A stretch of DNA of 64,000 bases, taken from assembly GCF_014650075.1 (NCBI RefSeq), contig NZ_BMUG01000004.1, positions 558,001 to 622,000 of the forward strand. Reading direction: 5' to 3'. Each line of letters opens with the position of its first letter. Within the stretch, counting starts at the first letter, position 1. Shown piece by piece: positions 60,779-64,000 of the stretch. The position numbers and the translations under genes were made by a program. This stretch comes from Streptomyces microflavus. GTDB lineage: Bacteria; Actinomycetota; Actinomycetes; Streptomycetales; Streptomycetaceae. Below the pieces are notes generated by a model. It ran no database searches and was not told the origin of the DNA. It saw nothing but the letters and a program-made list of their open reading frames with translations.

Positions 60779-61582
60779 TCACGGCTTCCGGCCCACCGCG
60801 CCGAACTGGGCCACCTCCGGCTCCCGCGGGTTCGTACGCCAGCGGGAGCAGGAGACGATCCCCGGCTCCAGCAGGTCAAGACCGTCCAGGAACGACGCGA
60901 ACTCCTCGCGGCTGCGGGCGGTGATCGGCGGGGTGGCGTTCTCGTTCCAGAAGCGCATCGCCGCCTCGTTGCCCTCGCCGCCCAGCTCCAGCGTCGGGTG
61001 GGTGAGCACCAGATGGCTGCCGGAGGGAACGGCCGCCATCAGTGTGCGGACGATGGACCGCGCCTCGTCCGTGTCCAGTACGAAGTTGAGGATGCCCAGC
61101 ATCATCACCGCCACGGGCCGCCCCAGATCCAGGGTGGGCTCGGCCGCCGCCAGGATCCGCTCCGGGTGGTGCGCGTCCGCGTCGATGTACTCGGTGGCGC
61201 CCTCCAGCGAACTGCTGAGCAGGGCCCGCGCGTGGGCCAGCACGACCGGATCGTTGTCGACGTAGACGACCCGGGCGTGCGGCGCGGTGTGCTGGGCGGT
61301 CTCGTGCGTGTTGTCGGCCGTCGGCAGACCGGTGCCGATGTCCAGGAACTGGTCGATGCCCACGTCCCCGGCCAGGTGACGGACCGCCCGGCCGAGGAAC
61401 GCCCGGTCGGCGCGGGCCACTTCACCGATGATCGGGTACATCCCGGTGACCTGGTCGCCCACCGCCCGGTCCACCGGGTAGTTGTCCTTGCCGCCCAGCC
61501 AGTAGTTCCAGACCCGGGCGTTGTGCGCGACATCGGTACGTATCCGGTCGGGGGCCGCGGCCTGCGGTCGGTTCTCACTCAT
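60779..61582 (-). CDS. SAM-dependent methyltransferase, DUF574 family
   Basis: A 267-residue protein of the actinobacteria-specific DUF574 group, expanded in Streptomyces: the start DVAHNARVWNYWLGGKDNYP, motif I FLDIGTGLPTADNTHETAQ and VVYVDNDPVVLAHARALL are diagnostic. The substrate is unknown. ATG at 61582 with GAGGAG upstream. Confidence 0.9.
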   Translation of the reverse strand: MSENRPQAAAPDRIRTDVAHNARVWNYWLGGKDNYPVDRAVGDQVTGMYPIIGEVARADRAFLGRAVRHLAGDVGIDQFLDIGTGLPTADNTHETAQHTAPHARVVYVDNDPVVLAHARALLSSSLEGATEYIDADAHHPERILAAAEPTLDLGRPVAVMMLGILNFVLDTDEARSIVRTLMAAVPSGSHLVLTHPTLELGGEGNEAAMRFWNENATPPITARSREEFASFLDGLDLLEPGIVSCSRWRTNPREPEVAQFGAVGRKP

Positions 61583-61640
61583 GTCTGCTGCTCCTCGGTA
61601 CCCGTCCGGCGATACGGCACCGACCATCATGCCGGACCGA

Positions 61641-62354
61641 TCAAGAGGCCCTCGGGGCAGGGGAGTTGGAGCGCAGCTTGTGCAGGGTGTCGATCCGGTT
61701 GGTGGTGATCGAGTCGACGCCCCGCTCGATCAGCCGGCGCATCGTCCGCTTGGTGTCGGCCGTCCAGGCGGAGACCAGCAGCCCGTCCCGGTGCGCCCGG
61801 TCGGCCAGTTCACGGCTGACCAGGCCGAAGCGGTAGTTCAGCCAGCGCGGCTTCACCGCCTCCAGCAGCACGGGGCGCGGCGGGGCGAGCGTCGTCCAGG
61901 TCAGCGCGATCTCGGCGGCCGGGTCCGCGGCCCGCACCCGCAGCATGGCGTCCGCGCTAGCGCAGTAGTACGCCCGGTCGCCCGCCCCGCACTCCAGGAC
62001 CGTCCCGACGATCTTCTTCACCGAGGCGTCCGTGGAGCCGGGCAGGTCCACCATCACCCGGTGCTCCCCGGCGGCGGCCAGCGCCTCGGCCAGGGTCGGC
62101 ACCCCGCCGCCGGTCAGCTCCAGCACCTCCTGGTGGGTGAGCCGGTCCACGCGCCGGTCATGGCCCCACAACCGCTCCAGCGTCGCGTCGTGGAGCAGGA
62201 CGGGCACCCCGTCGCGGGTCACGCGTACGTCGATCTCGACCGCGTCCGCCCCCCGGTCGAGGGCGGAGCGGATCGAGGGCAGCGTGTTCTCGCGGGCCCG
62301 GTACGGATCGCCGCGGTGTCCCACGGCGGTGATGCGGGTGGTGGTGTCGGCCAT
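61641..62354 (-). CDS. Glycerophosphodiester phosphodiesterase
   Basis: A 237-residue GDPD/PLC-type TIM barrel: AVGHRGDPYRARENTLPSIR with the catalytic His-Arg pair and metal ligands, DAVEIDVRVTRDGVPVLLHD with the second His, and GLLVSAWTADTKRTMRRLIE near the end. It hydrolyses glycerophosphodiesters to glycerol 3-phosphate. No signal peptide, so it is probably cytoplasmic. Confidence 0.9.
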   Translation of the reverse strand: MADTTTRITAVGHRGDPYRARENTLPSIRSALDRGADAVEIDVRVTRDGVPVLLHDATLERLWGHDRRVDRLTHQEVLELTGGGVPTLAEALAAAGEHRVMVDLPGSTDASVKKIVGTVLECGAGDRAYYCASADAMLRVRAADPAAEIALTWTTLAPPRPVLLEAVKPRWLNYRFGLVSRELADRAHRDGLLVSAWTADTKRTMRRLIERGVDSITTNRIDTLHKLRSNSPAPRAS

Positions 62355-62376
62355 GGGGCCATTGTGACGAACGGGG

Positions 62377-63411
62377 TCAGCGGGCGGGGCCCCGGAGCCA
62401 GTTCGCCGTGTACGTGTCGATCTCCTCGGCCAGCCTGCGCTTGCCCGCCGGGTCGAGGAACGAGGCCTCCACCGCGTTCTTCGCGAGGCTCGCGATGCCC
62501 TGCTCGTCGAGGGCCAGCAGCCGCGCGGCGACCGCGTACTCGTTGTTCAGGTCGGTGCCGAACATGGGCGGGTCGTCGCTGTTGACGGTGACCAGCACGC
62601 CCGCCTGCACCATCTCCCGGATCGGGTGGAGCTCGATGTCGGTGACCGCGCGGGTGGCGATGTTCGACGTCGGGCAGACCTCCAGGGCGATGCGGTGCTC
62701 GGCGAGGTGCTCCAGCAGCTTCGGGTCCTGTACGGAGCTGGTGCCGTGGCCGATGCGCTCGGCCCGCAGCACGGTGAGCGCGTCCCAGATCGTCTGCGGT
62801 CCCGTGGTCTCCCCGGCGTGCGGCACCGAGTGGAGGCCCTCGGCGATGGCCCGGTCGAAGTAGGGCTTGAACTGCGGGCGCTCCACCCCGATCTCCGGTC
62901 CGCCGAGACCGAACGAGACGAGCCCCTCGGGCCGTCGCTCCACCGCGAGCCGGGCCGTCTCCTCGGCGGCCTGGAGGCCGGCCTCGCCCGGGATGTCGAA
63001 GCACCAGCGCAGGACGACGCCCAGCTCCGACTCGGCGGACTTGCGGGCGTCCTCGATCGCCTCCATGAAGGCCACTTCCGGGATCCCGCGCCGGGTCGAG
63101 CTGAACGGGGTCACGGTCAGCTCCGCGTACCGGATGTTCTGCCGGGCCATGTCCCTGGCCACCTCGAAGGTGAGCAGCCGGACGTCCTCGGGGGTGCGGA
63201 TCAGGTCCACCACCGAGAGGTAGACCTCGATGAAGTGCGCGAAGTCGGTGAAGGTGAAGTAGTCGGCCAGCGCCTCGGGGTCGGTGGGCACCTTGGAGTC
63301 CGGGTGCCGGGCGGCCAGTTCGGCGACGATCCGGGGCGAGGCGGACCCGACATGGTGGACATGGAGCTCGGCCTTGGGCAGCCCGGCGATGAAGGGGTGC
63401 GGATCGGTCAT
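62377..63411 (-). CDS. Adenosine deaminase
   Basis: A 344-residue amidohydrolase: LPKAELHVHHVGSASP (metal His pair; the second residue of the usual HxH-L-x-G is preserved but Leu is replaced by His), VPHAGETTGPQTIWDAL (catalytic His/Glu), IGHGTSSVQDPKLLEHL and VTVNSDDPPMFGT (metal Asp). It deaminates adenosine or a related nucleoside to inosine. Streptomyces carry several paralogues, so the exact substrate is uncertain. Confidence 0.9.
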   Translation of the reverse strand: MTDPHPFIAGLPKAELHVHHVGSASPRIVAELAARHPDSKVPTDPEALADYFTFTDFAHFIEVYLSVVDLIRTPEDVRLLTFEVARDMARQNIRYAELTVTPFSSTRRGIPEVAFMEAIEDARKSAESELGVVLRWCFDIPGEAGLQAAEETARLAVERRPEGLVSFGLGGPEIGVERPQFKPYFDRAIAEGLHSVPHAGETTGPQTIWDALTVLRAERIGHGTSSVQDPKLLEHLAEHRIALEVCPTSNIATRAVTDIELHPIREMVQAGVLVTVNSDDPPMFGTDLNNEYAVAARLLALDEQGIASLAKNAVEASFLDPAGKRRLAEEIDTYTANWLRGPAR

Positions 63412-63539
63412 GGTTCTCTCCCGGTTCGGCGTGTACGTCGGCGGTGCCCAGGGCTTGCCGGATGCACCGATCATCGTAGGCGGGGTGAGGCGCCGGGGGG
63501 CCGGGCCGTAGCATGACGGGATCACGATGGGGGAGGCCC

Positions 63540-64000
63540 ATGTCAGACAACACAGAGCAGCCCGGGGGCGGGGCCGCGCCGCGCGATCCGTGGGCACCGC
63601 CGGACAGCAGGGTGGAACTGGGCAAGCAGGACGCCGCCCCGCCGCCGCCCGCCGTCCACAGCCAGCCGACCGTGACGTCGATGCCGAGTGCGGGTCCGGC
63701 GCCGGAGGGTACCGGCCCGATACCGACGGGCGGCGGCTTCGGCCCGCCGCCCTCGGCCGTACCGCCGCCGCCGATCGGCCCGGGCGGCCCCGGCCACCAG
63801 GCACCGCCGCCCCCGACCACCGGGCACTACGGCTACCCGGCTCCGCCGGCGCAGCCGTACGGCGGCTACCCCGGATACGACCCCTACGGCGGCCAGCAGC
63901 CCTGGGGGCCGCAGCCCTCGAACGGCCTCGGCACGGCCGCGCTGGTGCTCGGCATCATCTCGATCGTCGGCTTCTGCATGTACGGGGTGAACATCATCCT
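63540..64000 (+). CDS. Proline-rich DUF4190-type membrane protein (3' end outside window)
   Basis: 153 residues are visible. A Pro/Gly/Tyr-rich disordered N-terminal region (PPPPTTGHYGYPAPPAQPYG) leads into a first membrane helix, NGLGTAALVLGIISIVGFCM, the hallmark of DUF4190. The family has no known role. The window ends inside it. Confidence 0.8.
   Translation, partial: MSDNTEQPGGGAAPRDPWAPPDSRVELGKQDAAPPPPAVHSQPTVTSMPSAGPAPEGTGPIPTGGGFGPPPSAVPPPPIGPGGPGHQAPPPPTTGHYGYPAPPAQPYGGYPGYDPYGGQQPWGPQPSNGLGTAALVLGIISIVGFCMYGVNII

Overview
This window is chromosomal DNA of a Streptomyces. The evidence is very high GC with strong third-position bias, and the order smc - glcP - ftsY - nsdA - amtB/glnK/glnD - ffh - rpsP/khpA/rimM/trmD/rplS - four tandem signal peptidases - yraN - comM - dprA - whiG - rpsB/tsf/pyrH/frr/cdsA - rlmN. 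The sporulation sigma factor whiG, the regulator nsdA and the sipWXYZ cluster are typical of the genus. No rRNA, complete tRNA or CRISPR array was seen.

Layout. 1-15.6 kb: end of smc, glucose permease, a flavin oxidoreductase, the SRP receptor ftsY, a one-domain prim-pol protein, nsdA, the nitrogen operon amtB-glnK-glnD behind a GlnR-type box, ffh, a methyltransferase and a SprT-like protein. 15.8-26 kb: ribosomal protein and tRNA/rRNA maturation genes, sipW-sipX-sipY-sipZ, a Nudix hydrolase, DUF2469, yraN, comM and dprA. 26-39.6 kb: an integrated element of about 13.68 kb that splits dprA. 40-48.5 kb: whiG, a TetR regulator, an M23 peptidase, then rpsB-tsf-pyrH-frr-cdsA and rlmN. 48.6-52.6 kb: a TPP riboswitch and a thiamine-type ABC transporter (thiB-thiP-thiQ). 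52.7-64 kb: an SRPBCC protein, an ABC exporter pair, a polyamine catabolism locus (class III aminotransferase, Lrp regulator, aminobutyraldehyde-type dehydrogenase, Tat-type polyamine binding protein), a DUF574 methyltransferase, a phosphodiesterase, adenosine deaminase and the start of a proline-rich membrane protein.

The element is the main point of interest. Its large serine recombinase reads through the right attachment site into the 3' third of dprA, while the 5' part of dprA reads through the left site into 21 codons that would be the recombinase's own tail in the excised circle. Integration therefore swaps the C-terminal tails of DprA and the integrase in frame, and excision would restore both. 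The recombinase also carries a C-terminal domain that looks like the DUF4096 DNA-binding domain of IS5-type transposases. The element has a prim-pol/ATPase replication protein, two XRE regulators, a GntR regulator with an operator array, a terminase-small-subunit-like HTH protein, an array of five identical palindromes spaced by whole helical turns, and a leftward block of four tiny membrane-protein genes, each with its own hairpin terminator. No capsid, portal, large terminase or conjugation ATPase is visible, so a phage satellite or other dependent mobile element is the best guess (inference).
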